From NCBI GenBank assembly GCA_035533295.1, contig DATLUA010000035.1, positions 1-52,207 on the forward strand: DNA of 52,207 bases. Direction: 5' to 3'. The stretch's first letter is position 1. Each line of letters starts with the position of its first letter. Of this stretch, positions 38,652-47,829 are shown one piece after another. The stretch is from JAGWJU01 sp035533295. GTDB lineage: Bacteria; Elusimicrobiota; Elusimicrobia; UBA1565; UBA9628. The position numbers were made by a program, and so were the translations under genes. The notes below the pieces were generated by a model that was given only the letters and a program-made list of their open reading frames with translations, was not told the DNA's origin and searched no databases.

Positions 38652-38842
38652 GGGCCAACTCCTCTGTTGCACCGGCGGCACCAAGCTCCGATGCGTCCGT
38701 TGATTGATTTTCGGGTGAGCTTTAAAATCTCGCGGCAGCCGGGGCAGTGGACGTCCAGGCCGGAGAGGTCCAGGCCGGGATAGTCTTTCTCGAAGACCTC
38801 CTGGCTCATGTGCCTGGGCTGAATCCATTTCCCGTCGTGCAT
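38648..38842 (-). CDS. Small zinc-ribbon protein, 64 aa
   Basis: A 64-residue protein with paired CPGC and CRRC motifs (residues 33-36 and 55-58) separated by a positively charged segment with KLTRKSINGRIG. It starts 7 bases after the ispH stop and overlaps the next zinc-ribbon gene by 4 bases, so it belongs to the isoprenoid operon. Function unknown; a zinc-dependent nucleic-acid-binding or chaperone-like role is possible. Confidence 0.65.
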   Translation of the reverse strand: MHDGKWIQPRHMSQEVFEKDYPGLDLSGLDVHCPGCREILKLTRKSINGRIGAWCRRCNRGVGP

Positions 38843-38849
38843 GACGCAA

Positions 38850-39824
38850 TTAGTTTCCTTTCTTGATGATCTGCTCGAGCTCGTAGGGCAGGGCGAAGTG
38901 CATGTCCTCCTCCACGGTCTCGAACTCCTCGACCTGCGTGACGCCGAAGTGATCGCGGCAATACTTGACCGTCTCCTGCACCAGAATCTCCGGGGCCGAG
39001 GCGCTGGCCGTCAGGCCCAGCGTGTGCACGCCCGCGAGCCATTCTTCCTTGATGCCGGACGCGCGCTCGATGAGGTGCGAGTTGACGCCCTGGCCGCGCG
39101 CCACTTCGCACAGGCGCAGCGAGTTGGAGCTGTTGGGCGCGCCCAGCACCAGCAGGAGGTCCACGCGCGGGACCATGGCCTTGACCGCGTTCTGACGGTT
39201 CTGCGTGGCGTAGCAGATGTCGTCCTTGGCCGGCTGGCGCAAATTGGGAAAGCGCTTCTTCAAGACCTCGACGATCTGCTTGGTGTCGTCCAGGGACAAG
39301 GTCGTCTGGGTGAGGTAGGCCACCTTGGCGGGGTCCTTGACCTGCACGGTCAGGGCTTCCTCGGGCGTGCCCACGATTTGGATGTGCTCGGGGGCTTCGC
39401 CCATGGTGCCGATGGCTTCCACGTGCTCGGCGTGGCCGATGAGGATGATGGAGAATCCGCGCTTGGCGAGAGCAATGGCTTCCAGATGCACCTTGGTCAC
39501 CAGAGGGCAGGTGGCGTCGATGATCTTGAGCTTGCGGTCCTTGGCTTCCTGCTCGACCTGCGGCGCCACGCCGTGGGCCGAGAAAACCAGCCAGGAGCCG
39601 GCGGGGACTTCCTTCAAATCCTCCACGAACACGGCGCCCTTGGCGCGCAGCTCATCGACGACGTAGCGGTTGTGGATGATTTCGTGGCGGACATAGACGG
39701 GCTTGCCGCAGATGTCCAGCGCCTTTTCCACCACGTCGATGGCGCGCACCACGCCGGCGCAAAAGCCGCGCAGCTTGGCCAGCACCAGCTTGTCGATTTT
39801 GACCTTCGTCGGGGTTTCAACCAT
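38850..39824 (-). CDS. ispH: 4-hydroxy-3-methylbut-2-enyl diphosphate reductase
   Basis: A 324-residue IspH/LytB enzyme, the last step of the MEP pathway, making IPP and DMAPP from HMBPP. The three iron-sulfur cysteines are in GFCAGVVRAI (C22), IDATCPLVTKVH and DDICYATQNRQ. Active-site histidines are visible in VRHEIIHNRYVV and SAHGV, and GHAEHVEAIGTMGEA is the family's HMBPP-binding loop. It lies 15 bases after dxs, within the hopanoid operon, and so increases isoprenoid precursor supply for the cyclase. Confidence 0.93.
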   Translation of the reverse strand: MVETPTKVKIDKLVLAKLRGFCAGVVRAIDVVEKALDICGKPVYVRHEIIHNRYVVDELRAKGAVFVEDLKEVPAGSWLVFSAHGVAPQVEQEAKDRKLKIIDATCPLVTKVHLEAIALAKRGFSIILIGHAEHVEAIGTMGEAPEHIQIVGTPEEALTVQVKDPAKVAYLTQTTLSLDDTKQIVEVLKKRFPNLRQPAKDDICYATQNRQNAVKAMVPRVDLLLVLGAPNSSNSLRLCEVARGQGVNSHLIERASGIKEEWLAGVHTLGLTASASAPEILVQETVKYCRDHFGVTQVEEFETVEEDMHFALPYELEQIIKKGN

Positions 39825-39839
39825 GGGATGTCTCCAATC

Positions 39840-41753
39840 CTAGAGCGGGCTTGCCGCGGGGACGGGCCCGGTTTTCTTGGCGGCGGATTTTCCCATCCAC
39901 TCCGCCGTGCGCTGGTAAATCTTCGGGGCGGACAGGCCGGCCAAATCGTAGATGATGGCCGGCGCGCCGTGATCGATGAACTTGTCGGGCAGGCCCAGGC
40001 GTAGGACTTGCGCCCTCAAGCCCAGCGTGTCCAGGGCTTCGAGGACCGCGGAGCCAAAGCCGCCTTCGAGCATGTTGTCCTCGATGGTCACCAAGCGCGG
40101 GGTCTTGGCGCAGGCGTCGCGCAGAAGCTCCAAGTCCAGGGGCTTGACGAAGCGCATGTTGAGCACGCCGGCCGAGATGCCGATGTCCTCCAATTCCTTG
40201 GCGGCTTCAAGCGCCGGGTGCACGCGCGAGCCGATGGCGACCAAGGTGACGTCCTTGCCGTCCTTCAAGCGCACGCCCTTGCCCACGGGCAGGACCTGGG
40301 ACGCCGGGTCCATCGCCACGCCCACGGACGCGCCGCGGGGATAGCGCAGGCTGGCCGGCCCTTCCAAGGCGAGCGCCGTGCGCAGCATATGCTGGAGCTC
40401 GTTCTCGTCGGCCGGCGCCATGACCGTCATGTTGGGCAGCATGCGCAGGTAGGAATAGTCGAAGACCCCGTGGTGTGTGGGGCCGTCCTCGCCGACCAAG
40501 CCCGCGCGGTCCAAGGCGAAGACCACGGGGAGCTTCTGCAGGCAGATGTCGTGCTCGATCTGGTCGTAAGCGCGCTGCAGGAAGGTGGAATAAATCGCGA
40601 CGACCGGGCGGTAGCCCTCGCAGGCCAAGCCTCCGGCGAAGGTGACCGCGTGCGGCTCGGCCAGGCCCACGTCGAAGAAGCGGCGCGGGAAGTGCTCGCG
40701 CATGGCGTCCATGCCGGTGCCCTCGGGCATGGCGGCCGTGATGCCCACCACGCGGGGGTCGCGTTCGCTTTCCTTGATGATGGACTTCGCGAAAACCGCG
40801 GTGTAGGAGGGCGGCAGGGCCTTGGCCGCGGTGTTTTTGGCGAACTCGCCGGTCGCGGGGTCGAACTTGCCCGGGCCGTGCCACTTGATGGCGTCGGCCT
40901 CGGCCGGCGCGTAGCCCTTGCCCTTCTTGGTCACGCAGTGCAGCAGCACCGGGCCCTTGATCTCCTTGATGTGCCCCAGGACCTCGACCAGTCGGGTCAC
41001 GTTGTGGCCGTCGACCGGGCCGAAGTAGGAAAAGCCCATCTCCTCGAAGAGCATGCCGGGGAACAGCAGCACCCGCGCGCGCTTGGCAAAGCGCATGATG
41101 CTGGCTCCCCAGAACTTGAAGCGCGCCAAAAACTTCGCCACCGATTCCTGGGCGCCGCGCACCGCGCCGAAGGTCAGGAGCTTGGTCAAAAACACGCCCA
41201 GCGCGCCCACGCGGTGGGAGATGAACATCTGGTTGTCGTTTAGGACCACGAGCATGTCGCTCTGGAGCATGCCCGCGTTCTGCAGGCCCTCGTAGGACTC
41301 GCCGCCGGTCATGCAGCCGTCCGAGACGATGGCCACGACCTTGTTCTTCTCGCCCTTCAAGTCCCTCGCCACGGCCATGCCCAGCGCGGCCGAAATCGCG
41401 GTCGAGGCGTGCCCCGCGCCGAAGGTATCGTAAGGGGACTCGGTGCGCTTTAAAAATCCCGAGATGCCGCCGAACTGCCGGATGTTGGCGAGCTTCTCGC
41501 GGCGGCCGGTCAGGACCTTGTGCCCGTAGGTCTGGTGGCCCGTGTCCCAGACCAGCTTGTCCTTGGGCGTGTTGAAGACGTAGTGCAGGGCCACGGTGAT
41601 GTCCGCGCAGCCCAGGCTCGATCCGAAGTGTCCGCCGATTTTGGCCACCGTGTTGATGAGGTACTCCCGCACTTCGGCGACGACCTGGGGGAGCTTGTCG
41701 GGACCGAGCTTGCGCAAATCTTCCGGGCTGTTGATTTTATCCAAAAGTTCCAT
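39840..41753 (-). CDS. dxs: 1-deoxy-D-xylulose-5-phosphate synthase
   Basis: A 637-residue thiamine-diphosphate enzyme, the first step of the MEP pathway. The TPP domain has VWDTGHQTYGHKVLTGRR, an SDG motif in VSDGCMTGGESYEG where most homologues have GDG, and NDNQMFIS. The pyrimidine domain has YSTFLQRAYDQIEHDICLQK, DRAGLVGEDGPTHHGVFDYS and RYPRGASVGV. ATG 41753 starts at the conserved ELLDKI. It follows the polyprenyl synthase stop by 1 base, so translation is coupled to the prenyl-chain enzyme. Confidence 0.93.
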   Translation of the reverse strand: MELLDKINSPEDLRKLGPDKLPQVVAEVREYLINTVAKIGGHFGSSLGCADITVALHYVFNTPKDKLVWDTGHQTYGHKVLTGRREKLANIRQFGGISGFLKRTESPYDTFGAGHASTAISAALGMAVARDLKGEKNKVVAIVSDGCMTGGESYEGLQNAGMLQSDMLVVLNDNQMFISHRVGALGVFLTKLLTFGAVRGAQESVAKFLARFKFWGASIMRFAKRARVLLFPGMLFEEMGFSYFGPVDGHNVTRLVEVLGHIKEIKGPVLLHCVTKKGKGYAPAEADAIKWHGPGKFDPATGEFAKNTAAKALPPSYTAVFAKSIIKESERDPRVVGITAAMPEGTGMDAMREHFPRRFFDVGLAEPHAVTFAGGLACEGYRPVVAIYSTFLQRAYDQIEHDICLQKLPVVFALDRAGLVGEDGPTHHGVFDYSYLRMLPNMTVMAPADENELQHMLRTALALEGPASLRYPRGASVGVAMDPASQVLPVGKGVRLKDGKDVTLVAIGSRVHPALEAAKELEDIGISAGVLNMRFVKPLDLELLRDACAKTPRLVTIEDNMLEGGFGSAVLEALDTLGLRAQVLRLGLPDKFIDHGAPAIIYDLAGLSAPKIYQRTAEWMGKSAAKKTGPVPAASPL

Positions 41754-41754
41754 G

Positions 41755-42669
41755 TTAACGATCCCTCGCAATCACGTAATCGGCCAAGTCGTGGAGCATC
41801 CTGGCCTTTTGTCCGAACGGCGAAATTTTGCGGCGCGCCTGCGCAACGAGCGCGCGGGCCTTGGCGCGGGCCTTGGGGAGGCCGTAGAGCGCGGCGTAGG
41901 TCAGCTTCCGGTTCTGGGCGTCCGAGCCGTTTTTGCCCAGCTTCTTCTTGTCTCCGACCACATCCAGCACGTCGTCGGCGATCTGAAAGGCCAGGCCCAT
42001 GGCCAAGCCGTACTCGCGCAGGGCCTTGCGCTTGGCCGAGGACGCCTCGGCCAGCACGGCGCCGGCCTCCAGGCTCGCGGCGATCAAGGCGGCCGTCTTC
42101 CGGCGGTGGATGTTTTCCAAGGCGCGCGCGGGGTCAAAGCCGTGGTTCTTGTCCTGCCACTCCTCGGCTTCCAAATCGGCCACTTGCCCGCCCACCATGC
42201 CCTGCGTCCCCGCGCCTTGGGCCAGCACGCGGATGAGCTCCGCGGTCGAGCGGGCGTCGAGGTTCAATTCTCGGGCGTTGTCCGCGGCGGCCTCGAAAGC
42301 GTAGGTCAAGAGCCCGTCGCCGGCCAAAATCGCCATGGCTTCGCCGAAGACCTTGTGGTTGGCGGGCTTGCCGCGGCGCAAATCGTCGTCGTCCATGGCC
42401 GGCAGATCGTCGTGGATGAGCGAGTAGGTGTGGATCATCTCCAGGGCCGCGGCGGCCTTGGCCACGCGCTCGGGCTTGGCGCCGCAGGCCTCGGCCGCGG
42501 CCATGACCAGGATGGGGCGCAGGCGCTTGCCGCCGGCGAAAATCGAGTAGCGCATGGCCTCGCGCACGGTCTTGGGCTCGCCGCTCTTGGGCTTGAAGAG
42601 TTTGGCCAGGGCCTTGTCCGCCAGGGCCAGGCGGCTCTTGAGATAAACCTTAAGCGGCGTCTCGGTCAT
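41755..42669 (-). CDS. ispA: Polyprenyl (farnesyl/geranylgeranyl) diphosphate synthase
   Basis: A 304-residue trans-prenyltransferase. The first aspartate-rich motif is DDLPAMDDDDLRRG and the second is QIADDVLDVVGD; GGKRLRP and QGMVGGQVADL are also in place. The residues upstream of the first motif (HTYSLIHDD) suggest a C15-C20 product, FPP being the one needed for squalene. The gene starts in a 4-base overlap with the hopanoid phosphorylase and precedes dxs, linking chain synthesis to hopanoid formation. Confidence 0.88.
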   Translation of the reverse strand: MTETPLKVYLKSRLALADKALAKLFKPKSGEPKTVREAMRYSIFAGGKRLRPILVMAAAEACGAKPERVAKAAAALEMIHTYSLIHDDLPAMDDDDLRRGKPANHKVFGEAMAILAGDGLLTYAFEAAADNARELNLDARSTAELIRVLAQGAGTQGMVGGQVADLEAEEWQDKNHGFDPARALENIHRRKTAALIAASLEAGAVLAEASSAKRKALREYGLAMGLAFQIADDVLDVVGDKKKLGKNGSDAQNRKLTYAALYGLPKARAKARALVAQARRKISPFGQKARMLHDLADYVIARDR

Positions 42670-43394
42670 GGGCACGGGAGAAACTCCTCCAGGAATCGGG
42701 ACAAGACGTCCATGGCCTTGCGCTGGCTCCGCCCCAGCGACCAAAGCCGGCCGAGCCGGCCCGCGTTGGCCGCGGCGAATTTAATCAGGCTCGCGGCGTC
42801 CTCGCCCGCGGGCGCCGTCTCGGGCAGGGCTTCGTCCAGGCCGTCTAAAATCACGCGCAGGGCCAGGGCCGGAACGCCGCGGCCGCGCGCCCAGCGCCTG
42901 ACGGCGGCCGTTTCCATGTCCACGGCCAGGGCGCCGGTCGCCTCGCCCAAGGCTCTTTTTTGCGCGGGCGCGGCGACGCCGTCGTAATTGATCACCGCTC
43001 CCAAATGAAGCGCGGCCCCGGTTTTTTTCGCGGACGCGCGGGCGGCGTCCTTCCAGCGGGGGTATTGGTCGGGAATGTCCGCGACGATGTCGCTCGGCTT
43101 GGCTTGCGCGTTCAAGGCGCCGGCCAGGCCGACGCTCAGAACGCAGGAAAATTTTTCGGCGGGCAAAACCGCGCCCAGCGCGCGCGCGGCCTTCTCGCCG
43201 CCCATGCCGGTCTTGAGGAGCCGGACGGGCGTTTCTTGAACGCGGCCGGTGAACAGGGCCGCTCCGGCGGGCTCAAGCTTCAAGCGTCGCGCCAAGGGAG
43301 CGGCTTCCCAGCGCGTCGCCGCGCACAGAAGAATCTCGCCGGTCCGCGCCGCCGGGGTCTGGGAGAGCTTCGGAGCTTCCGTCATCGCGATCAT
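42666..43394 (-). CDS. hpnG: Hopanoid-associated nucleoside phosphorylase HpnG
   Basis: A 242-residue purine-nucleoside-phosphorylase superfamily protein. Family marks are LLCAATRWEAAPLARRLKL, KTGMGGEKAARALG, VGLAGAL, and VDMETAAVRRWARGRG with the glutamate that holds the ribose. In hopanoid pathways HpnG removes adenine from adenosylhopane to give phosphoribosylhopane or ribosylhopane. The gene follows hpnA in an ATGA overlap and lies in the shc-hpnH-hpnA-hpnG order, which supports the assignment. Confidence 0.85.
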   Translation of the reverse strand: MIAMTEAPKLSQTPAARTGEILLCAATRWEAAPLARRLKLEPAGAALFTGRVQETPVRLLKTGMGGEKAARALGAVLPAEKFSCVLSVGLAGALNAQAKPSDIVADIPDQYPRWKDAARASAKKTGAALHLGAVINYDGVAAPAQKRALGEATGALAVDMETAAVRRWARGRGVPALALRVILDGLDEALPETAPAGEDAASLIKFAAANAGRLGRLWSLGRSQRKAMDVLSRFLEEFLPCP

Positions 43395-44422
43395 GCCGGG
43401 GTCAAGTCCTGGGCGGCCGCGGCGGGGCGGCCCTTGACGTAGCCGTGGTCCGTGAAATAGCGCACGGCCTCGCGCAGAGCTTCTTCGGCCGGGCGGGGGG
43501 AGTAGCCCAGCTCTTGCTTGGCCTTGGAGGAATCAAACCACATGTAGTGTTTGGCCATGCGCACGGCGTCCAGAGGCGCCAGGGGCTCGCCGCCGAAGAG
43601 CCCCGCGCGGGCGCTGTCTAGGGCCGCGAAGGCGTAGGCCACGGCGTAGGGCGTCTTGAACTTAGGGGGCCTCGCGCCGGAAATCTTGGCGATGAGGAGC
43701 AGGATGTCCTTCAAGGAGAGGTTCTCGCCGCCCAAAATGTAGCGCTCGCCCACGCGGCCCTTCGAGGCGGCCAGGAGATGCCCCCGGGCCACGTCCTTGA
43801 CCGCGACGATGTTCAAGCCCGTGTCGATGTAGGAGGGCATGCGGCCGCTTAAAAAATCCACCACGATTTTCCCCGTGGGCGTGGGCTTGACGTCGTAGGC
43901 GCCGATGGGCGCGGCGGGGTTGACCACCACGACGGGGCGGCCCTTGGCGGCCAAGTCCAAGACCGCTTTCTCGGCCAGAAATTTTGATTTCTTGTACGCG
44001 CCCACGATGGTCTCGGGACCGGGGTAATGGGAGTTTTCGTCGGCGGGGGTCTTGTCCGCCCGCGCTTTGACCGCGGCGACGCTGGAACAGTGCACCACGC
44101 GCTCGGCGCCGGCCCTGGCCGCGGCCTCGATGACGTTGACGGAGCCCTGCACGTTGGCGGCGAGCAGCTCTTCCGGCTTGGGCACCCAGACGCGGTAGTC
44201 GGCCGCGACGTGAAAGACGTAGCGCGCGCCCGCGACGCCGCGGGCGAGGCTTTCCGGCGAGAGCAAGTCGCCCTCGACGATTTCGATATCGAGGCCGTCC
44301 AAGTTCTCGCGGTTGGAGCCGGGCCGGGCCAAGGCCTTGACCTTGAAGCCCTTCTCCAGCAGCAGGCGCACGAGGTTCGCCCCGACAAAGCCCGTGCCGC
44401 CGGTGACGAAAACGGTGTCCAT
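43391..44422 (-). CDS. hpnA: Hopanoid-associated sugar epimerase HpnA
   Basis: A 343-residue extended short-chain dehydrogenase. The NAD-binding motif TGGTGFVGANLVRLLL is near the N-terminus, with AARYVFH-like ADYRVWVPKPEELL in the middle. The catalytic YKKSK segment (GAYKKSKFLAEKAVL) supplies tyrosine and lysine, and VVNPAAPIGAYDVKPTPTG is the family's characteristic loop. HpnA acts late in hopanoid side-chain formation or sugar modification. ATG 44422 overlaps the hpnH stop (ATGA), and a longer frame upstream is a shadow of hpnH. Confidence 0.9.
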   Translation of the reverse strand: MDTVFVTGGTGFVGANLVRLLLEKGFKVKALARPGSNRENLDGLDIEIVEGDLLSPESLARGVAGARYVFHVAADYRVWVPKPEELLAANVQGSVNVIEAAARAGAERVVHCSSVAAVKARADKTPADENSHYPGPETIVGAYKKSKFLAEKAVLDLAAKGRPVVVVNPAAPIGAYDVKPTPTGKIVVDFLSGRMPSYIDTGLNIVAVKDVARGHLLAASKGRVGERYILGGENLSLKDILLLIAKISGARPPKFKTPYAVAYAFAALDSARAGLFGGEPLAPLDAVRMAKHYMWFDSSKAKQELGYSPRPAEEALREAVRYFTDHGYVKGRPAAAAQDLTPA

Positions 44423-45567
44423 CAGGCGCGCGGCGTGAGAGAGCCCTCCTCGCTCTTGGCCTTGGAGTCCGCGGGCGCGGCCGCGGCGACGGTTTGCTCG
44501 TAGCTCGCGTCCGGCCGGCGCGGGTAGGCGCGCTTGGCCTTCATGGGGCCGTGGATGGAGGCGTAGTCCTTCACCAAATCGAAGAACCGGCCCCAGCTGG
44601 AAAATCCGTCCTTGACCGCGGTGGGCTCGAAGCCGCAGTGGGTCATGCAGTTGGCGCACTTGGGGTTGCCCGACGCGTGCCCGTACTGCGACCAGTCGGT
44701 GGTCTCCAGGAGTTCCTTGTAGGTCTTGGCGTAGCCCGCGTCGGCCATCAGGTAGCAGGGCTTCTGCCAGCCAAAGACGTTGCGCAGCGGCAGGCCCCAG
44801 GGCGTGCAGTCGTAGTCGCGCTTGCCTTCCAGGAAGTCCAGGTAGAACGGGCTGTGGTTGAAGTCCCATCCCATCTTGCGCCAGTCCTTCAAGGTCTCGC
44901 GGAACCAGGCCTTGGTCTGCGCGTTCTTGAGGAAGATGTCCTGCTGCGGCGCCTTCTCGTAGGCGTAGCCGGGGGAGATCATCATGCCGTCGGCGCCCAG
45001 GGACATGACCTCGTCGAAGAAGCGGCGGAACTCGTCCGAGCTCTCGCCCTGGAAGATGGTGGTGTTGGTCATGACGTTGAAGCCCTTGGACTTGGCGAGT
45101 TTAATCGCCGAGACCGCGGTCTTGTAGACTCCCTCGCGGCAGACCGCGCGGTCGTGGGTCTTTTCCAGGCCGTCCAAGTGGATGGAGAAGATGAGATTGG
45201 GGCTGGGCTTGAACTTGTGGATGTTGCGCTCAAGCAGGATGGCATTGGAGCAGAGATAGATGAACTTGCCGCGTTCGATGAGCCCGTCGACGATGCGCCC
45301 GATTTCCGTGTGCACCAGCGGCTCGCCGCCGGCCACGGTCACCACGGGCGCGCCGCACTCCTCGGCCGACTCCCAGCACTCCTCGGGGGTCAGGCGCTTG
45401 CGCAGGATGTCGGTGGGATACTGGATTTTGCCGCAGCCCGCGCACTCCAGGTTGCAGGCGAAGAGCGGCTCCAGCATCATCACGACCGGATATTTCTCGA
45501 CGCCCTTTAACTTCTGGGCGACGAGGTATTTGAAAACGGACATTTGCATCTGCCAAGGGGAAGGCAT
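44422..45567 (-). CDS. hpnH: Adenosyl-hopene transferase HpnH (radical SAM)
   Basis: A 381-residue radical SAM enzyme. The 4Fe-4S cluster motif CxxxCxxC is CNLECAGC at 38-45, followed by VVTVAGGEPLVH and the C-terminal SPASM-like or DUF3463 region with CANCMTHCGFEP. HpnH adds a 5'-deoxyadenosyl radical to diploptene to form adenosylhopane. The start at 45567 has an AGGAG ribosome site. It lies 27 bases after shc and overlaps hpnA. Confidence 0.93.
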   Translation of the reverse strand: MPSPWQMQMSVFKYLVAQKLKGVEKYPVVMMLEPLFACNLECAGCGKIQYPTDILRKRLTPEECWESAEECGAPVVTVAGGEPLVHTEIGRIVDGLIERGKFIYLCSNAILLERNIHKFKPSPNLIFSIHLDGLEKTHDRAVCREGVYKTAVSAIKLAKSKGFNVMTNTTIFQGESSDEFRRFFDEVMSLGADGMMISPGYAYEKAPQQDIFLKNAQTKAWFRETLKDWRKMGWDFNHSPFYLDFLEGKRDYDCTPWGLPLRNVFGWQKPCYLMADAGYAKTYKELLETTDWSQYGHASGNPKCANCMTHCGFEPTAVKDGFSSWGRFFDLVKDYASIHGPMKAKRAYPRRPDASYEQTVAAAAPADSKAKSEEGSLTPRA

Positions 45568-45593
45568 GGTTTATTCTCCTGGTGCCGGCCGCA

Positions 45594-47759
45594 TTAGATC
45601 GCGGCCGGCGCGCCGTCAACGGCCGCGGACTCCGCGCCGGAATCTTCCTCCTGTTTCTTGAGAAGCTTGAGGTAGGTTCCCAAGGCCTGAAGGGGAAAAT
45701 AGCGGCGGTACATGGTGTATTCGAGGTAGAAAACTTTGGGGAATCCCGTGCCGGTGTACTCGGCCTCGTCCCACGAGCCGTCCTGCTTCTGGGTCGCGAC
45801 CAGGTGCGCGACGCCGCGGGCGACCGAGTCGTCCATGACGCCGGCGGCCATGAGCCCCATGACGGCCCAGGCGGTCTGCGACGGCGTGGCGGGCCCCCGG
45901 CCTTTCTTGGAGGGGTCCGCGTAGGTCTCGCAGGTCTCGCCCCAGCCGCCGTTTTCTTTCTGCACGGACTTGAGCCACGCGACGGCTTTTTGGATGTAGG
46001 GCTGGCTCATGTCCTCTTCGATGGCGGCCAAGCCCCGCAGGACCTGCCAGGTGCCGTAAATGTAGTTGACGTTCCAGCGGCCGAACCACGAGCCGTCTTC
46101 TTCCTGGTCCCCGCGGATGAAGCGCACGGCGTTTTCCACGCAGGCGTAGCTCCGGTCGTAGCCGACGTAGCCCAAAAATTCCAGCACGCGGCCGGTGACG
46201 TCCACGGACGGCGGGTCGATCATCGCGTTGTGATCCGCGAAGGGGATTTTGGTGAAAATGGCCTTGGTGTTGTCCTTGTCGAACGCCGCCCAGCCGCCGC
46301 CGGCGCACTGCATGGAGAGCACCCAGTTGAGGCCCCGCAGGCAGGCCTTTTCGCGCGCCTGCGAGAGCGGTTCTCCCAGGTGGACGTGGCGCAGGGCCAG
46401 CATGACCATGGCGCTGTCGTCGACGTCCGGGTAGAAGGGGTTGTTGAACTCGAAGTACCAGCCGCCCGGCTGGCCCTGGGGGTTGTTGACCTTCCAATCG
46501 CCGACGACCTTGACCTCTTTCGAAATCAGCCAATCGGTCGCCTTGACCAGGGCGGGGTTGTCGCTGGCCAGGCCGGACTCGGCCAGCGCGATGACGGAAA
46601 TCGCGGTGTCCCAGACCGGCGACCAGCTGGGCTGCATCTCAAGCTTGGAGCCGGGGACCTCCAAAAATTCCAGCGCGCGCATCTGCTCCAGCAAGCGCGG
46701 GTCCGTGTCGGGGTAGCCCAGGCACTTCATGGCCATGACGGTGTTGACGATGCCGGGGTAGATGGCGCCCAGGCCGTCGGACTCCTGCAGGCGCTCTAAA
46801 ATCCAGTCCTCGGCCAGGCGCAGGGCCCATAGGCGGATCCAGTGGCCGCCGTGGCCCTCGATGGTCTTCAGGCCCTTGTCCCACCAGAGGAAAAACGAGG
46901 TCCAGGAGATGAATCCGTGCGGGGCCACCGCCTCCTTGAGCGGGACAAAGCGCCGCGAATCGGGGAAAAGCTCGTCCAGGACCGCGTTCGCGGGGCATTT
47001 GATTTTCGGCTTGGTGGCCCAGACCACGCTCAAGGGAATAACTATGGAGCGCGTCCAGGACGAGACCTGGTAGATGTTGAAATAGAACCACTTGGGAAAG
47101 AGCATGAGCTCCGGCGGGATGGTGGGCACGCCGCGCCAGTCGTACTGCCCGAAGACGGCCATGTAGAGCTTGGTGTAGGTGTTGACCTTGTGGACGCCGC
47201 CCAACTCCTTGATTCGGCGCCGGGCCGCGGCCAGGCGCGGGTCGTCCTGCGAATGGCCGGCGAACTTGAGCGCCCAATAGGCCTTGACCGTCGCGGAAAT
47301 GTCGGAGGGCCCGCGGCGGTAGATGGGCCAGCCGCCGTCGGGGAGCTGCTCGCTCAGGATGTGATCGGCCAAGCCGCGGATTTTGGGGGAATCGCCCCGG
47401 CCCAGGAAGTTGAGCAGCATGACGGTGTCGGATTCCAGCGTCGTGTCGGCCCGCAGCGGCTCGTACCAATAGCCGTCCTCCTGGTTCTGGATGCTCAAAA
47501 GCGAGTTCTGCGCGTGCGCGATGCTTTCCTTGAGTTCCTTGGGGGCGTCGGCGTGCGCGTAGAGCGCCGATCGGGACGGCTTTAAGTTTTCCGTCCACCC
47601 GTCCGGTTTTTTGTCCGCCGCGAGCCAATTGGAGACGAGATTCTTGATCATCGGAGGCAGTTGATTATAGCGAATTCCGAGCGGGACGTTCAATTTCGTC
47701 TCCGAACGCGCCGCGGCGTCGTCTTCGGGCTTCTCGGGTCCGGTCGGGCGTGTCGGCAT
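45594..47759 (-). CDS. shc: Squalene-hopene cyclase
   Basis: A 721-residue terpene cyclase. The protonating motif DXDD appears as DVDD (445-448), followed by SA instead of the usual TA. Several QW repeats are present, for example GGWPIYR, GGWYFEFNN, GGWAAFDKDN, GSWFGRWNVNYIYGTW, and NGGWGETCETY. The enzyme converts squalene to hopene and diplopterol at the membrane. It is the first gene of the hopanoid operon; squalene-making genes (hpnCDE or sqs) are not in the window. Confidence 0.95.
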   Translation of the reverse strand: MPTRPTGPEKPEDDAAARSETKLNVPLGIRYNQLPPMIKNLVSNWLAADKKPDGWTENLKPSRSALYAHADAPKELKESIAHAQNSLLSIQNQEDGYWYEPLRADTTLESDTVMLLNFLGRGDSPKIRGLADHILSEQLPDGGWPIYRRGPSDISATVKAYWALKFAGHSQDDPRLAAARRRIKELGGVHKVNTYTKLYMAVFGQYDWRGVPTIPPELMLFPKWFYFNIYQVSSWTRSIVIPLSVVWATKPKIKCPANAVLDELFPDSRRFVPLKEAVAPHGFISWTSFFLWWDKGLKTIEGHGGHWIRLWALRLAEDWILERLQESDGLGAIYPGIVNTVMAMKCLGYPDTDPRLLEQMRALEFLEVPGSKLEMQPSWSPVWDTAISVIALAESGLASDNPALVKATDWLISKEVKVVGDWKVNNPQGQPGGWYFEFNNPFYPDVDDSAMVMLALRHVHLGEPLSQAREKACLRGLNWVLSMQCAGGGWAAFDKDNTKAIFTKIPFADHNAMIDPPSVDVTGRVLEFLGYVGYDRSYACVENAVRFIRGDQEEDGSWFGRWNVNYIYGTWQVLRGLAAIEEDMSQPYIQKAVAWLKSVQKENGGWGETCETYADPSKKGRGPATPSQTAWAVMGLMAAGVMDDSVARGVAHLVATQKQDGSWDEAEYTGTGFPKVFYLEYTMYRRYFPLQALGTYLKLLKKQEEDSGAESAAVDGAPAAI

Positions 47760-47766
47760 TCCTTTT

Positions 47767-47772
47767 ATTATA
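47767..47772 (-). promoter_or_regulatory. shc operon -10 box, leaderless
   Basis: A perfect TATAAT on the minus strand with its 3' end 8 bases before the ATG at 47759, so the start of transcription is at or one base from the start codon. No -35 hexamer at the usual distance. Confidence 0.55.
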
Positions 47773-47829
47773 GGCTGAAACCGGGCCCGGAGCCTGGGCC
47801 TCTGGGCCTAATCGGGGCGGGAAAAAGGC

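Noticed and set aside
38841..40004. Long plus-strand open frame (387 codons) opposite ispH and dxs
   Set aside because: A GC-rich shadow: His/Asp/Gly/Val-rich with no domain, and both enzymes on the other strand are unmistakable.
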